Positions 25,735 to 26,716 of a stretch of DNA of 26,716 nucleotides are shown piece by piece. Source of the stretch: Sphaeroforma sirkka. Its lineage: Eukaryota > Opisthokonta > Ichthyosporea > Ichthyophonida. Below the pieces are notes generated by a model that made no database searches, was not told where the DNA came from, and worked only from the letters and a program-made list of their open reading frames with translations. The DNA lies in contig LUCW03002044.1 in assembly GCA_001586965.3 (NCBI GenBank), positions 77,501 to 104,216 on the forward strand, read 5' to 3'. The position numbers and the translations under genes were made by a program. Every line of letters starts with the position of its first letter. Position 1 is the first letter of the stretch.

Positions 25735-26716
25735 CGGTTGAGGGTTTCCACTTAGTGGTACCTGCAGGACCGATGCGACAAACAATGGTGTGTTTCCAAG
25801 GCGTCTTCTTAATAGAATAGGATCCTGATACAAGAACGTGTCGGTTTCACGGTCGACATAAATAGAGTTCGTCTTGAATCATATTAATTAAATCACGTAT
25901 CCATGGGTCGGAGTTACGTAAGGGACAACACAGCGTAATGGTAGAGATTTAGTAATATTAACATAATTTAACAACTGTGCGATAAGTTGACAAGGTGGGT
26001 TAGCCCACGCATTATGCTTTGATAAGTCAAGCTGAAATGCATCACCTTTAGGATGAGTCAACGACCTATATTCAGAAACCTGTTTGTTATGTTCTGCGGC
26101 GAACATATCAACAGTAAATGGACCCCATCGTGATTGAGCGAGGTTAAACCATTTCTTATTTAGCATCCAATCGGTTGCTAATAACTCTTTGACTGTTTTC
26201 TGGTAGTCGGGCACAAGTCGAGAGCATGTCAGGGAAGATGGTTATGTATTCCTGGAATGTGTGTTATATTAAAAGCGAACTTGGCAATAATGTCATGCCA
26301 GCGGCTCACCAACTGTGAATCAGGGTTCATATCTTTTAAGTATGTTAAAGACTTTTGATCACAGGCGACAGTAAAGTAACTTCCATAAAGGTAGTCTTTA
26401 AACTGTCTTAGCGCAGTAACTATAGCAAGGAGCTCTTGTTTAACGGTAGGAGTAATTCCGTTGACTCTTATTATAACTCTTGCTAAAGAATTGTATGTAG
26501 CGCGGTTTACCATTTATCGTTTGGTAAAGCACTCCACCTACCGCTCGATCTGAAGCGTCGGTTGCTACTTGGAATGGGACACCATCCACAGGGTACTGCA
26601 TGATGGGTGCGTCCATTGCTTTACTTTTGACTAGTTTAAATGCATCATCACATTCTTTAGTCAAAGCTTTCCCAAAGGTCCTTTGTGCAGCCGTAGGTGA
26701 CTGAAGGCTTTAAGTA
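25735..26716 (-). pseudogene. RNase H / extra domain / RT end of element 2, open at right edge
   Basis: VATDASDRAVGGVLY, ACDQKSLTYLKD, HIPGIHNHLP and WGPFTVDMFAAEHNKQ are all present in the order seen in element 1. The RT catalytic region lies beyond the window. Broken. Confidence 0.75.

Larger units (their letters stand above)
22452..26716 (-). mobile_element. Ty3/Gypsy-type element, copy 2 (fossil, partial, open at right edge)
   Basis: From the shared LTR rightward this copy repeats the content of 15997-18970: integrase, the extra domain, RNase H and part of RT, same strand and order, nearly the same sequence. The RT start, protease, gag and 5' LTR would lie beyond the window. It is more broken than copy 1, with well over ten interruptions by eye, and contains a 677-bp internal duplication. 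Confidence 0.85.

Overview
The window looks like nuclear DNA from an intron-rich microbial eukaryote. The evidence is two spliced genes with GT-AG introns of about 0.36-1.1 kb, dense AT and CA microsatellites inside the introns, an AATAAA signal after one gene, a Rho-like small-GTPase fold, and Ty3/Gypsy-type LTR retrotransposons. An ichthyosporean such as Sphaeroforma would fit, but that is an inference from overall style and not from a marker gene.

Layout. (1) 1-6025, minus strand: gene A, read from 6025 leftward and running off the left edge. Eight short exons join in phase to give 209 codons: a signal peptide, a histidine-rich stretch, then a long Glu/Gln/Arg coiled coil. Its introns are full of microsatellites and carry a 22-bp minisatellite. 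(2) 6026-7535: intergenic space between two divergent genes, with a G-quadruplex-type tract, a 55-nt hairpin and a TATA-like box. (3) 7536-12401, plus strand: gene B, four exons in phase, 875 residues. It has a degenerate Rho-like GTPase domain that appears to lack the switch region, followed by a disordered tail of about 700 residues with a Lys/Glu block and many RR-S motifs. (4) 12402-14340: AT-rich spacer with a 21-bp palindrome. (5) 14340-15401, minus strand: broken remnant of an unrecognised coding region, cut off by an LTR. (6) 15402-26716, minus strand: two copies of one Ty3/Gypsy-type element in tandem, sharing a central LTR. The first has both LTRs in view; the second runs off the right edge and holds an internal 677-bp duplication. 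A tRNA-like block lies inside the gag region of the first copy.

How the parts relate. Genes A and B are head to head with about 1.5 kb between their start codons, so they may share regulatory DNA; nothing else links their functions. The LTR copies are close to each other in sequence (their LTRs differ by about 1-2% by eye), so the insertion or duplication is recent, but both copies are broken. The most novel items are the Rho-like pseudo-GTPase with its giant tail and the secreted His-rich coiled-coil protein, neither of which shows as a single open reading frame.
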